Notes under the pieces: generated by a model | Database searches by the model: none | Seen by the model: the letters and a program-made list of their open reading frames with translations, nothing else | What the model was told of the DNA's origin: nothing | NCBI RefSeq assembly: GCF_902635505.1 | Contig: NC_045432.1 | Coordinates: 77,675,051-77,739,050 of the forward strand | Length of the DNA: 64,000 bases | Reading direction: 5' to 3' | Source of the DNA: Sarcophilus harrisii | Lineage: Eukaryota > Chordata > Mammalia > Dasyuromorphia > Dasyuridae | Program-made: the position numbers and the translations under genes | Shown: positions 1 to 10,030 of the stretch, piece after piece | Numbering within the stretch: the stretch's first letter is position 1 | Layout: the number at the start of each line of letters is the position of its first letter

Positions 1-372
1 TGAGAAAAGGTCGGTAAGTCTGAATTGAATGATGACGTTGGAAGGGAGCCAGTGTGGTGACTTTCTCAAGGAATAGAGACGTAAAGGGGAAGAAAGATGG
101 ATAATGCTTAGTGGTGATGTTGGTGAAAGTAGGGAGCTGGTTTGTTTTTGTTTGAGCTCAGGGAAGCTATGAGCATGTTTGTGGACAGCAGGGAAACACA
201 TAGCAGATAGGGAGAGACTGAAGACAGAAGAGTATGGATGGACAGAGGGAGCCCTCTTGCTGGGGAAGATGGGATAGGTTGAGCCAAAAGATGCCCATTA
301 GCTGGTTGGCCTTGGCAAGAAGAAGGGTCACTTCCTCATTTTAGGCCTGAGGAAAGTGAATGACATGAGATG
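1..372 (+). repeat. Ancient interspersed repeat fragment, no gene
   Basis: Purine-rich sequence with phrases such as 'gagcatgtttgtggacagca' and 'ggccttggcaagaagaaggg'. I recall these from a long, old, GC-balanced interspersed repeat common in marsupial genomes, but I cannot name the family securely. No open frame of note is present. The 3' end of this block is the target site of the L1 insertion that follows, so the block is older than that L1. Confidence 0.4.
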
Positions 373-392
373 AGAAAAGGGACCTCATGATT

Positions 393-893
393 CAAGGTAA
401 TTCCAGTAGACGTGATGGAGAGAGCCACCCTCATCCAGAGACAACCTATGGAGACTTAAAATGGCTCACAACATAGTATGTTCACCTTGTTGTTGTTGTT
501 GTTGTTGTTTGTTAGCTTGTTTTTTTTTTTTTCCTTTCTCATTTTTCCCCCTTTTGATCTGATTTTTCTTGCACGGCATGGGAAACGTGGAAGCGTGTTT
601 AGAAGAATTGCACATATTTAACATAGATTACTTACTGTCTGGGTCGGGAAAATGTTGAAAATGATCTTTGCGTATATTTTGAAAATAAAAAGCTATTTGA
701 AACTTAATTTTCACATTTATTTATTTATTTATCGATCATTAACATTTTAATTATGGAATTTAATCAATCGATTTATTATTCATTAATAAATATGATTAAT
801 TATTATATCTTTAGATACGTTAAGATTATTATCATCAATAAAAATTAACTAATTAATTAAAATTAAAATTAAGTTTTTTTGTTTTTTTTTTTA
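393..893 (+). mobile_element. 5'-truncated L1 3' end with AT-rich tail and target-site duplication
   Basis: The body (about 393-711) is the 3' UTR of a marsupial L1: it has the T-rich stretch with a (TTG)n run at 487-510, then 'tgatctgatttttcttgcac', and ends in 'tttgaaaataaaaagctatt'. A long AT-rich tail follows (about 712-893). The insertion is flanked by a 20 bp direct repeat with 19 matches, 373-392 and 894-913, which starts agaaaagggacc. This is the hallmark of target-primed reverse transcription. The L1 has lost all of ORF1 and ORF2. The 3' UTR type is the same as that found in the satellite monomers further right. Confidence 0.82.
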
Positions 894-913
894 AGAAAAG
901 GGACCTCAGGATT

Positions 914-1639
914 TCACATTAAATGAAATCATCACTTGAGAGAATGGGAAAAGGGGAAACAATGGGAACATTAAAGAGGAAGAAGAGATTTGGAAGTAGA
1001 TGATGGAATTGTAAAAGATACTTTCCAGGATCAGAAAAGGAGGTGGGTTGGTCACGTAGCCAGTGTGGTATAGACTGAAGCCTGGTCTTTGACTCAGTAG
1101 GAGCCTGAATTTGTATCCTATCCCTGGAAGACTTTGCTAGCAAGAAGGTCAGGTAAGCTGACCTTCTGTTTCTTCCTGTGTAACTTGGGGATAACGATCC
1201 TTATGGTACTTATCTCTCAAGGCTTCTTATGAGACTCCAGATAGCTAGGAGCAGTTTGCAAAGCTCAAGGCCCTCTGCCAATGTCAGCTGTTAGGCTGAT
1301 GGGAGAGAGGACGGAGAGTAATCTTGGTTAGCCCACACTTGCGAAGAACCTTGAGGTTTGTGAAGTACTTTATGTTTTCTCATCTGATAACCGGTGCTCA
1401 TTAACGGTCTAGCAAGTAATCCAGACTTTCCCTGCGCCCCCCCCCCCCTTCAGTTCTTTTAGATGTGAGCTGAGTCCCCCAGGTGCAGGCCACAGTGATG
1501 GGAATTTCCACACTTAACAATCAGAGCCAACTAAAAGCAGAATGGGCTGATTGCTGCAAGAGGTGGTGGATCCCATTGGAAAGTCCATAGTGCCCCCTGG
1601 GCAAGCTTTCTGGAAGTTTCCTGGGAAAACATGGACAAG
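914..1639. other. Non-coding stretch with weak MIR-like remnants
   Basis: No credible gene. 1060-1290 resembles a sense MIR: a 'cctgtgtaacttggggataa' stretch is followed by 'tcttatgagactccagatag'. 1335-1410 resembles an antisense MIR or CORE-SINE tail ('gtgaagtactttatgttttc'). A poly-C run of about 12 lies near 1437-1448. Open frames here have no recognisable protein character. Confidence 0.35.
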
Positions 1640-1650
1640 GATCACATGTG

Positions 1651-2072
1651 ATTTTTTAAATAGCTTTTTATTTACAAAACACATGCACGGGTAATTTTTC
1701 AACATTGACCTTTGCAAAACCTTCTGTTCCAACTTTTCCCCTCCTTCCCCCCATCCGCTCTCCTAGCTGGCGGGTAGTCCCGTACATCTTAAATCTGTTA
1801 AAGTATATGTTAAATCCAATATATGTGTACATATTTATACAATTCTCATCTTGCTGCACAAGAAAAAGCAGATTTAGAAGGAAGGTAAAAATAACCTGGG
1901 AAGAAAAACAAAAATGCAAGCAGTCCATATTCATTTCCCAGAGTTCTTTTGCTGGGCGTAACTGGTTCTCTTCATCACTGATCAATTGGATCTGAATTGG
2001 ATCCTCTCATTGAGAAGATAGCCACGTCCATCAGAACTGATCCTCATATAGTATTGTTGTTGAAGTCTATAA
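1651..2072 (-). mobile_element. L1 3' end, minus strand, with target-site duplication
   Basis: The sequence is the reverse complement of an L1 3' UTR. It begins with the T-rich tail equivalent 'aaatagctttttatttacaa' and continues through 'gggtaatttttcaacattga' and 'gtaaaaataacctgggaaga'. The last phrase is also present at 48061-48080, so this fragment belongs to the same L1 subfamily as the long L1 near 48-52 kb. The flanks carry a short imperfect direct repeat, gatcacat[g/a]tg, at 1640-1650 and 2073-2083. The insertion is 5' truncated and non-coding. Confidence 0.8.
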
Positions 2073-2083
2073 GATCACATATG

Positions 2084-2671
2084 GTTGATTGATTGTGGTC
2101 TTGACAGATGATAGAATTCTCGATTCTGATGAGATTGCATATCCATTAAAATATCCGAATGGGCCAGAGGTCTAGGTGGGTATGATGCCAATCCTTAGGG
2201 TGAGAGCCTTGGGCAAGGGGAGGTGTCCGATGGGCACTGTGATCACTAAGACAAGATACAATTAAAATCCTTTGAGGGGCCAATCGGGAACTTCCCAACG
2301 GAGGAGCCGTAGGTTCTCTACTTACAGACCTCTGGAATAGCAGAGCTCAGGTTTCTGAGGAGGCCTTTGGCCTATATTGGAAATACTTGGAGGGACTTCC
2401 CTGTCACAGAGGATAACACTGTGATGCTAGAAACTTTCAAGAGTCTCCTGTGAACCACGCACTCTGGTTTAGACATAGGAGAAATGCCAAGCTGGTGTGA
2501 GACTTGGCCATTAAGGACCATGCAGCCTGGCAGGGGCCTCAGCCACTAACACAGCTAAGTGCTGCACAATCATGATACAGGTAGCCACAAAATGAAATCC
2601 ACTTGGAATTCAAAGGGTCAGCTATTATTCTTCTCAAAAGTATTTTAGTTTATCAAATATAAATAAAGAGT
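2084..2671. other. Unclassified non-coding sequence
   Basis: I see no gene, tandem repeat or recognisable mobile element in this stretch. It is single-copy in appearance within the window. Confidence 0.4.
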
Positions 2672-2836
2672 TTGGGGGGCAGCTGGGTGGCGCAGTGGAT
2701 GGAGTACCAGCCCTGCAGTCAGGAGACCTGAGTTCAAATCTGGTCTCAGACACTTAACACTTCCTGGCTGTGTGACCCTGGGCAAGTCACTTAACCCCAA
2801 TTGCCTCAGCAAAAAAAAAAAAAAAAAAAAAAAAAA
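2672..2836 (+). mobile_element. WSINE1-like CORE-SINE
   Basis: A full-length young SINE. The tRNA-derived head starts ggggggcagctgggtggcgc and carries an A-box-like motif (tggcgcagtgg) and a B-box-like motif (gagttcaaatc). The CORE region follows with 'gtgtgaccctgggcaagtca', then the 3' end 'aaccccaattgcctcag' and a 26 bp A tail. The 3' end is the Australian marsupial form rather than the opossum SINE1 form. This copy is the best lineage marker in the window. Confidence 0.87.
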
Positions 2837-2879
2837 GAATTGTTTAAAGACAGTTTTCAACATTCATTTTATTCTCTAA

Positions 2880-3020
2880 GGAATCCAATAGACATTTATT
2901 GGAAGCCTACTATGTACAAGGCAATGTTCTGAACACTGGTGTTACAAAGATAAAACAAAACAGTTCTCCCCCACAAAGAGCTTGCATTCTACTGGGATGA
3001 TGCAACATATCAAGAGAAAA
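2880..3020 (+). repeat. Old CORE-SINE/MAR-like fragment
   Basis: Contains 'agcctactatgtacaaggca' followed by the 'caaagagcttgcattctact' segment, a widespread marsupial SINE-associated pattern. It is diverged and has no coding content. Similar pieces occur near 6440-6530 and 19110-19145. Confidence 0.5.
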
Positions 3021-3024
3021 CTAT

Positions 3025-3765
3025 AGATACGTCAACATTCATTCTTGTAAGATTTTGCGTTCCAAATTTTTTCTCCCTCCTTCCTTTACTTCCTCCCTCC
3101 CCAAGACAGGAAGCAACCTGATATAGGTTATACATGTACAGCCCTTTTAAACATATTTCCATATTTGTCATGTTGTGTAAGAAAAATCGGACCAAAAGGA
3201 CAAAAATGAGAAAGAAAAAGCAAACAAATAAACAAAAAAGGAGAAAAGACTAAGGTGAAAATACTATGCTTTAATTCACATTTGCTCTTCACGGTTCTCC
3301 CTCTGGATGCGGATGGCATTTTACATTCCAAGTATATTGAAATTGCCTTGAATCACTGCATTGTTGAGAAGAGCTAAATCCATCAGAGTTGATCATCACA
3401 TAATCTTTTTTTTTTTTTTTGCCTGAGGCAATTGGGGTTAAGTGATTCGCTCAGGGTGACACAGCTAGGAAGTATTAAGTGTCTGAGGGCAGATTTGAAC
3501 TCAGGTCCTCCTGACTTCAGGGCTGGTGCTCTGTCCACTGCGCCCCCTAGCTACCCCATCACATGTCCTTGCCATGTCTGGTTTCTTGGTTCTACTCATT
3601 TCACTCAGCATCAGTTCATGTAAGTCTTTCCAGACTTTTCTAAAATCATTCTGCTCATCATTTCTTACAGAACAATAATATTCCATTATAATCATATACC
3701 ACAATTTATTCAGCCATTCCCCAATTGATGGGCATCCACTCAGGTTCCAGTTCTTTGAGGGGCAG
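3025..3765 (-). mobile_element. L1 3' end, minus strand, split by a SINE
   Basis: Reverse complement of the L1 3' UTR and the ORF2 C-terminus. 3025-3403 contains the UTR with 'tttccatatttgtcatgttg'. 3557-3765 contains antisense ORF2 coding for the '...EYYCSVRNDEQNDFRKVWKDLHELMLSEMSR' region (tcatttcactcagcatcagt and ccccaattgatgggcatcca). The two parts are continuous once the SINE at 3404-3556 is removed, so the SINE is younger. The ORF2 portion is too short to be functional. Confidence 0.77.
3404..3556 (-). mobile_element. WSINE1-like CORE-SINE inserted in an L1
   Basis: Reverse orientation: a T run at 3406-3420, then 'gcctgaggcaattggggtta', the antisense CORE and the antisense tRNA head ending 'tgcgccccctagctacccc'. 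A short duplicated target (catcacat, at about 3394-3401 and 3557-3564) flanks it. The host is the minus-strand L1 fragment, giving a clear nested order of insertion. Confidence 0.85.
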
Positions 3766-3842
3766 CCATTTTTACAAGATGGGGAGATGGAAGAGGAAGA
3801 AGAGGGAAGATCAGAGAAGTTTTCTTGGAGAAAGTGGCTTTT

Positions 3843-4907
3843 CATTCTCCAATTGAAAAATGGTCAAAGGATATGAACAGACAATTCTCAGATGAAGAAA
3901 TTGAAACTATTTCTAGTCATATGAAAAGATGCTCCAAGTCATTACTAATCAGAGAAATGCAAATTAAGACAACTCTAAGATACCACTACACACCTGTCAG
4001 ATTGGCTAAGATGACAGGAAAAAATAATGATTGTTGGAGGGGATGCGGGAAAACTGGGACATTGATGCATTGTTGGTGGAGTTGTGAACGAATCCGACCA
4101 TTCTGGAGAGTAGTTTGGAACTATGCTCAAAAAGTTATCAAACTGTGCATACCCTTTGATCCAGCAGTGTTACTACTGGGATTATATCCCAAAGAGATTA
4201 TAAAGAAGGGAAAGGGACCTGTATGTGCACGAATGTTTGTGGCAGCCCTTTTTGTAGTGGCTAAAAACTGGAAACTGAATGGATGTCCATCAGTTGGAGA
4301 ATGGCTGAATAAATTGTGGTATATGAAAATTATGGAATATTACTGTTCTGTAAGAAATGACCAACAGGATGATTTCAGAGAGGCTTGGAGAGACTTACAT
4401 GAACTGATGCTGAGTGAAATGAGCAGGACCGGGAGATCATTATAGACTTCAACAACAATACTATATGATGACCAGTTCTGATGGACCAGGCCATCCTCAG
4501 CAAGGAGATCAACCAAATCATTTCCAATGGAGCAGGAATGAACTGAACCAGCTACACCCAGAGAAAGAACTCTGGGAGATGACTAAGAACCATTACATTG
4601 AATTCCCAATCCCTCTATTTATGCCCACCTGCATTTTTGATTTCCTTCACAAGCTAATTGTACAATATTTCAGAGTCTGATTCTTTTTGTACAGCAAAAT
4701 AACGTTTTGGTCGGGTATACTTATTGTGTATCTAATTTATATTTTAATGTATTTAACATCTACTGGTCATCCTGCCATCTGGGGGAGGGGGTGGGGAGGA
4801 AGAGGTGAAAAATTGGAACAAGAGGTTTGGCAATTGTTAATGTTGTAAAGTTACCCATGCATATATCCTGTACATAAAAGGCTATTAAATAAATAAATAA
4901 ATAAAAA
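3843..4907 (+). mobile_element. 5'-truncated L1 with ORF2 C-terminus and 3' UTR, perfect 15 bp TSD
   Basis: A clean L1 insertion bounded by a perfect 15 bp duplication (gagaaagtggctttt) at 3828-3842 and 4908-4922. From 3843 to the stop at 4443-4445 it encodes the last 200 or so residues of L1 ORF2, from HSPIEKWSKDMNRQFSDEE onward. The zinc-knuckle CWRGCG...HCWWSC lies at about 4030-4095, and the NDQQDDFREAWRDLHELMLS segment precedes the stop. A 3' UTR of a second subfamily follows ('acaatatttcagagtctgat'), ending in an A-rich tail with repeated aaat. ORF1, endonuclease and reverse transcriptase domains are absent, so it is inactive. The open frame is continuous, which suggests a fairly recent insertion. 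Confidence 0.92.
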
Positions 4908-5265
4908 GAGAAAGTGGCTTTTGAAATGATCTTTAAATGTTTAAGTGGGAATTGTAAAGGTGAAGCCAGGAAGGGAAGGCATCCCAAATCTAAGGACAAG
5001 CATGGGAAAAGAGAAGAAGCAGGAGAGCTCCCAGAATGCTATGGGGCCAGGAAGTGATTGGTCTGGAGCTCAAAGTGTAGAATACAATAATATGAGAGGA
5101 GACTGGAAATTGAGGGCGGTGCCATTGGATGGGGGGTCCTGGATGCCAGTAAGAAGGATTTAAATTTTCTTGGCCAGGCAATAGGGCAGATCACAGAATT
5201 AGGACGGGAAGGGTGGAGTGTGGAAATACAGAGATCTATCGGGAATCTCTTCAATAGGCAAATAG

Positions 5266-5395
5266 CAGCTTGTACTAGCAAGGTGGCAGTGAGACCACCC
5301 CCTAGTCCTTGGGGAAGAAGGAGCTCACTGAGCACCTCATCTCTGACCTCAGGAAGGGCAGAGTGGAACTGAGGGTCCCTCCATATTGAGACTAA
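5266..5395 (+). repeat. Copy 1 of an unclassified dispersed repeat
   Basis: Shares about 80% identity by eye with 8153-8282 in the same orientation. The shared core is 'cttggggaagaaggagctca' followed by 'tctgacctcaggaagg'. No terminal repeat, tail or coding sequence identifies the family. Confidence 0.6.
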
Positions 5396-5948
5396 CAGAA
5401 ACAAGGACAAGATGCGGAAATGTTACAGAGTGAGGATTGCCAGGATCTGAATCAAAGCCGTGCACCTGGGAGAGCCGCTGAATGGCAGTGCCGGAGAATG
5501 AGAGCGGGAAATCCGGAGTAAGCCAGTTTTGACCTAAAAAACATAAGCTGGCTTTTGGGTGGGCAAAGCTTGAGGTGCAGGTGGGATGTCTGGGTAGGAA
5601 CTTCCTAAGGGCAGAAGAGAGTCCGGTATTGGAAACAGGAATCTGGGGATATTCTCCATAGAGGAAATAGTTGAAGGAATAAAAAGTCAGCCAAGTAAGA
5701 GAGGAAAAAGAGAACAAGAGACCAAGGTCTGACCCCCCACACACACACACACTGCCTGCCCAAAGGAGGCGTGAAGGATTGAGGAGCCAGTGAAGGCCAG
5801 AAAGGAGGGCCTGACAGAGATGGAAGAGGACTCATGAGTGGCGGTAGCTCTTAGACAGTGTGAGAAGCCATAGGCCCTGGGCCAAAGGCTGTAGGACAGT
5901 CAAGGGGGTGAGGATTGAGGAAAGGCCGTTGGCTTTGGTGATTAGGAC

Positions 5949-5974
5949 ATTATTATTATTATTATTATTATTAT
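5949..5974 (+). repeat. (ATT)n microsatellite
   Basis: A perfect trinucleotide run of about eight units. Confidence 0.9.
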
Positions 5975-6424
5975 CATTTGGTGGTAGGACCTAGGAGTGG
6001 AAGGCCAGTACAGTGAGACCATGATGGAGCAGGTGTAGATAAAGTTTAGCTGTGAAGGGGAGGGAGATGGGATGGTTCCCTGAGTGGGTTAGAACCATTT
6101 TGGCTTTTCAGGCTTGAGGAGATCTGGCACAGGGCAGATGGGGAGGAACTAGTGGTGAGGGAGAGCTTGAAGCTGTCAGAGATAGAGGGAATCAGCCTTG
6201 GGGAGGCCCAGGGGAGCAGGACCCAGGACCCCGAAGAGGACTTTGCCCTAATGAATAGGAGGCGCATTTGTTCTTCTTGGGCCGAAGGGCGAGGGGAAAG
6301 TAAAGGAAATGCTGAAAGCTTTGAGCAGGAGGAGTCAGTGATGGGTAATCCCAGTCCCCAGGAGCTGAGGCCGTCTGCTGTCAGCATGGCCCGTGCTCCT
6401 AGCAGGGTTGGTGACAAAAGGAGA

Positions 6425-6957
6425 GAAGTCAAATCAGCAAGATTTAGGAAGTGCCTACTATGTGCCGGACTCCGTGCTAAGTCTAGGGATCCAAAAAAAG
6501 ACAGACAGTCTCTTCCCTCAAGGAACCCCTAGGATTGTGGTGGAGACGACACATCCACACCAAATCTATACCGGGAAGATAGGGCGTCGTCCTCAGAGGG
6601 AAGGGCCTGGACTTGGGGGACTGGGAAAAGTTTCTTGTAGAAAAAAAAATGTTAAGGCAAGGCTTGGACGTGCTTAGGAGGTGGAGGTGAAGAGGAAGCG
6701 TTGCTATTCCGGGCACGGGGGACAGTCGGGAAAATGCAGCCAAGTGATGAATTGTCTCGTGCCAGGAGCAGAATGGGGCCCGGGCTCCCCACGTGGCAGA
6801 GTGTGTGGAGGGCGGACGTGTCAAAGTGAGAGAACACGGCACAAGGTTGTAAAGGTAGGAAGGAGTAGCTTGGGAAGGGTTTCTCTTTGAGCCTGCCGCT
6901 GAGAGGGAGCCCCTGGAGTTTCTTGAATGGGAGCTGTGTTTTAGGAAGATCAGTGTT
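6425..6957 (+). repeat. Ancient interspersed repeat with MAR-like start
   Basis: Begins with 'aagtgcctactatgtgccgg' and 'tcttccctcaaggaacccct', the pattern of a marsupial CORE-SINE-type repeat. It continues into a long 3' part with 'gggggacagtcgggaaaatg' and 'ggagcccctggagtttcttg'. The same order of phrases is visible in degraded form at 56650-57300. The open frames through it are fortuitous. Confidence 0.45.
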
Positions 6958-7142
6958 TGGGGGGCAGCCAGGTGGTGCAGTGGATAGAGCACCGGCCCCG
7001 AGGTCAGGAGGATCCGAGTTCAAATCTGATCTCAGACACTTAACCCTTCCTGGGTGTGTGACTGTAGGCAAGTCACTTAACCCCAATTGCTTCAGCAAAA
7101 AACAAAAAAAAACAAAAACAAACAAACAAACAAAAAAAAAAC
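6958..7142 (+). mobile_element. WSINE1-like CORE-SINE
   Basis: Head 'ggggggcagccaggtggtgc', A-box-like gtggtgcagtgg, B-box-like gagttcaaatc, CORE with 'gcaagtcacttaaccccaat', and an impure A tail made of caaa units (7098-7142). It interrupts the preceding ancient repeat, whose next phrase 'gaagatcagtg' occurs on both sides (6945-6955 and 7146-7156). That gives a target-site duplication of about 11 bp. Confidence 0.87.
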
Positions 7143-7145
7143 CCA

Positions 7146-8800
7146 AGAAGATCAGTGATGGCTAAATGGAAGGTGGGCCAGAATGGGGAGAGACTGGTGT
7201 CAATGTGGGAGAGGACAGAGGGACATATACGAGAGACATCGTGAAAGGGAAATGAGATCTGCCAAGTCGTTGGCACTGGGGGGGCCGTCAGAGAGGGAGG
7301 AGGCGAAGCTGTCGCCTGGCTATGAGCCTGGGTGACTGGGAGGAGGAGGTTTGCAAAGGTCTCCAAGGGGAGATAGGAAAGTGGCAGCAAGGCCTGAGCT
7401 AAGGGTGGCCGCCATAAGCTAAGGGCCCAACGTCATCCCTTGTAAGCTAAGAACGAAATTCGACTTTGAATTGCTCCATTATCACCTCTGTGAGCACCTG
7501 GAGAGATTGGAGCAACACCAAAAAGGCTGACTCAGCCCCCATTCAGGGGTGGGGAGGACCGGATGTTGCCGTTTCCCATCTAGGGTGATTTTCCTATTCC
7601 ACTCTATTTGTTTTGAGCAATCAGAACAGTTCCCATTTCCCCAGCTCTTGAAGGCTGATGAACTGCTGCTTTCTCTACTACAACCCAATGGGGTGGAGAC
7701 CACCAGGCTTCACTTCTCCACTTCGGGGAGGAGCCCGAAGGTCTCAGGGATGACACGGTTTGTTCCCAGGTGGGGAACGTTGAGCCCAGTGCTGGTTCTC
7801 GAGACCAAGTCCAGTGTTCTTTCCTCCCTGAAGGAGGACTCAACAGGGTGCTCATGGCAGACTCCGAGGGCAGAGGTGAATTCTAGGGAGAAGTCCGCTG
7901 GCGGTTGTTGGACACTGGCCCAGTGGTAAGGTACTCGCAGTTCTTTACTCAACTGAAGTCATTGATGCCCAGATTGGAACAAGAGGCTCCAGCCTCCCCG
8001 CAAAGAGAGGAGAAGGAGCAGCAGAATCAAGGAAATAGAAGAGGGCTGAGCACTCCAAGGGAAGAGAAAGAAAAAGAAAACTCCTGACTTCCTACTCTCT
8101 TGGAGCAAACCATTGTTGCAAAGCCTTGGCATTTACCCCACGGGAAAGGCCCTGTTTGTCCCTAAGGTAGCACGGTTGAGACCTAACCCAACCCTTGGGG
8201 AAGAGGGGACTCACGGAGCATCTCACCTCTGACCTCAGGAAGGACAGAGCGGAACCGGGGGCCTTCTCCATATGGGAGGTTCAGTCCAAGTTCTGGAATC
8301 TTGTGCCAAGAGAGGAGAAAGGGCACCCGGGACAGAAAAGGCTCATGGGATACATACCATGGCTGCCCCCCGGACTGTGAGAAGGGCTATCACGGGCAAT
8401 TACGCTTACCTGGAATTGCCCCAAATAACAAGGGTAGGGGGGAACAGAGGGCAGCTCTCGGGATCTCTTAGTACTCAGAGCTGGCCAACAATGGAACGGG
8501 CTGCCCGCCTCCCCACGTCAAAGGAAGGGTTCCGGTGCAAAGAGACTGGAAGAGAATCTTTCCGGGATGTGGTAAAAGGGATTACGGGGTCAGAGAGATT
8601 TCCAACTAGAAAGGGCCTTGGGGAGCATTTAGTCCCATCTGCCTCATTTGGCAGAGCGAGGCTGCCCAGAAAGTTGCTGGCGCGCCCAAGACTTTGATTG
8701 CAGTTAATCAAGGTGTGAAATTGTAGGACTAAGCAAGTCTCTTGGGGAACAAGAGCTTCTTACTCTAGGGGACGGTGCGGTCCTCCCAGCTTTGAGTCAT
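7146..8800. other. Gene-free stretch
   Basis: 7146-7400 continues the ancient repeat interrupted by the SINE. 7400-8150 shows nothing I can classify. 8153-8282 is the second copy of the dispersed repeat found at 5266-5395. 8595-8680 has a MIR/L3-tail look ('agaaagggccttggggagca'). Several open frames of 60-140 codons occur on both strands, but they overlap each other and match no family I recognise. Confidence 0.4.
8153..8282 (+). repeat. Copy 2 of an unclassified dispersed repeat
   Basis: Counterpart of 5266-5395; see that entry. The two copies are about 2.9 kb apart, in direct orientation, and their flanks do not match. Confidence 0.6.
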
Positions 8801-8819
8801 TCTGGAAGCCTCTCTCACC

Positions 8820-9660
8820 CCCCCCTCCTCTATCCAAGCTGTTGCCCCAACTTGTGAATGTTCCTTTCATAACACCTCTCAAATATGCTCCCCTCTTTCC
8901 TCTAACAATACCCCTACTCCAGTGCGGCTCTGTGGATAAGCTCACGCTTGCACTCCTGCATAGCTGCTGGGGGGGGGTCTGCCTTCCTCAAATCTCTCCC
9001 CAGTCCAATCCATCCTCTATTTAGCCACCAAAGGGACTTTCCCGAAGTGCGGGTCCCACAATGTCACTCACTTACTCAAACTCAAACTTCCATGGCTCCC
9101 TATTGCCTCCAGAATCCAACACATAATGGCCACCATTTGCCATTCAAAGATTCTCATCCCCTGTGCCCCCATACCACTCCAATTTTCTCTACTTATTTCC
9201 CACCATGTTCGCTTTGATTCAATGACCCCAACCTCCTGGCTGGGCACCAACAAGCCCCTCCGATTCTGGGCTCCGGGCATTCTGTCTGGCCGTTCCCCCA
9301 GGCCTGGAACGCTCTCCTTCCTCTGTGTTAACTACTGAGATCTCCAGCTTGTTTAAGTCCCCACCGAAATCCCATCTAGTCTAGGAAGTTTCCTCCAGCT
9401 CCTCTTCCTTCCGGCGCCTTCCCATTAGCCATTATTTCTCATTTATCCACATATAGCTTGATACATATATACACCCCTATACCTGCACATACATGTATGT
9501 ATATGTTCATATATATATATGTGCACATAATCCCATACTCCCATGTCATCTCCTCCTGAGACTGGAAGCTCCTGGAGGGCAGGGACTGTTGCTGCTTTTG
9601 TATCCTAAGTGCTCAGCGCCCGGCCCGGAGTGGGCCCCCAATAAATGGCGATGGATTGAT
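8820..9660 (+). mobile_element. L2 LINE, 3' part
   Basis: Contains the typical L2 succession: 'catggctccctattgcctcc' near 9090, 'caggcctggaacgctctcct' near 9300, the 'gaaatcccatctagtctagg' region, and the terminal block 'tggagggcagggactgttgc' leading to 'ccccaataaatg' at about 9640-9650. L2 is an ancient mammalian LINE; this copy is decayed and keeps no useful frame. A TA-rich simple stretch (9462-9530) lies inside it. Confidence 0.8.
9462..9530. repeat. TA/CA-rich simple repeat inside L2
   Basis: Alternating atacatatatac and gtatgtatatg segments, partly self-complementary. It probably grew within the L2 body. Confidence 0.8.
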
Positions 9661-10030
9661 TTAATGTGGTGAGACTGAGAGAAGGTCATGAGCAGATTTA
9701 AGTGCTTTGCACATCTTGGCCAGCTTGTGCTGTGAGTTGAAGTGAAAGCAAAAGCAGCTCCAGGACTGTCTGCAGGGCAGGGAGCAGGGGGAGCCTTCGG
9801 AATCGTTTTAGGAAGAGCCCACCCCAATCTGGCCCCGGATTTCACAGGGGGGGGCAACAGAGAGCTGTCAGGGGAAGTACTCAGACTCCTTTCTGGGGCC
9901 CCAGCCATGCAGGTTACTGAGGGAAGGTGGCCCCGCAGGGGCTCTCCTCCGACCCCCCCTTGTGGAAAAGTACCACAAGATGCGGCTCATAGTAACAATG
10001 AGCCGTTGCTAGGGAAGGAGATTTGCAGTG
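9661..10030. other. Non-coding stretch between the L2 and the minisatellite
   Basis: No gene can be supported. An open frame of about 210 codons starting at 9742 runs into the pyrimidine-rich tract and owes its length to low complexity. Confidence 0.4.

Larger units (their letters stand above)
4923..6424. other. Gene-free block of ancient repeat DNA
   Basis: The left end (4923-5050) contains 'ttgaaatgatctttaaatg' and 'gggaaggcatcccaaatc', which read as part of the same long ancient interspersed repeat that reappears at 6425-6950 and 56650-57300. 5880-6180 has 'gctgtgaaggggagggagat' and similar phrases from that repeat family. An (ATT)n microsatellite sits at 5949-5974. A short (CA)n lies at about 5738-5751. 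No gene is supported; open frames on both strands lack any family resemblance. Confidence 0.4.

Noticed and set aside
2672-7142. tRNA genes suggested by A-box and B-box motifs
   Set aside because: The motifs belong to SINE heads with CORE regions and A tails; no cloverleaf is completed.
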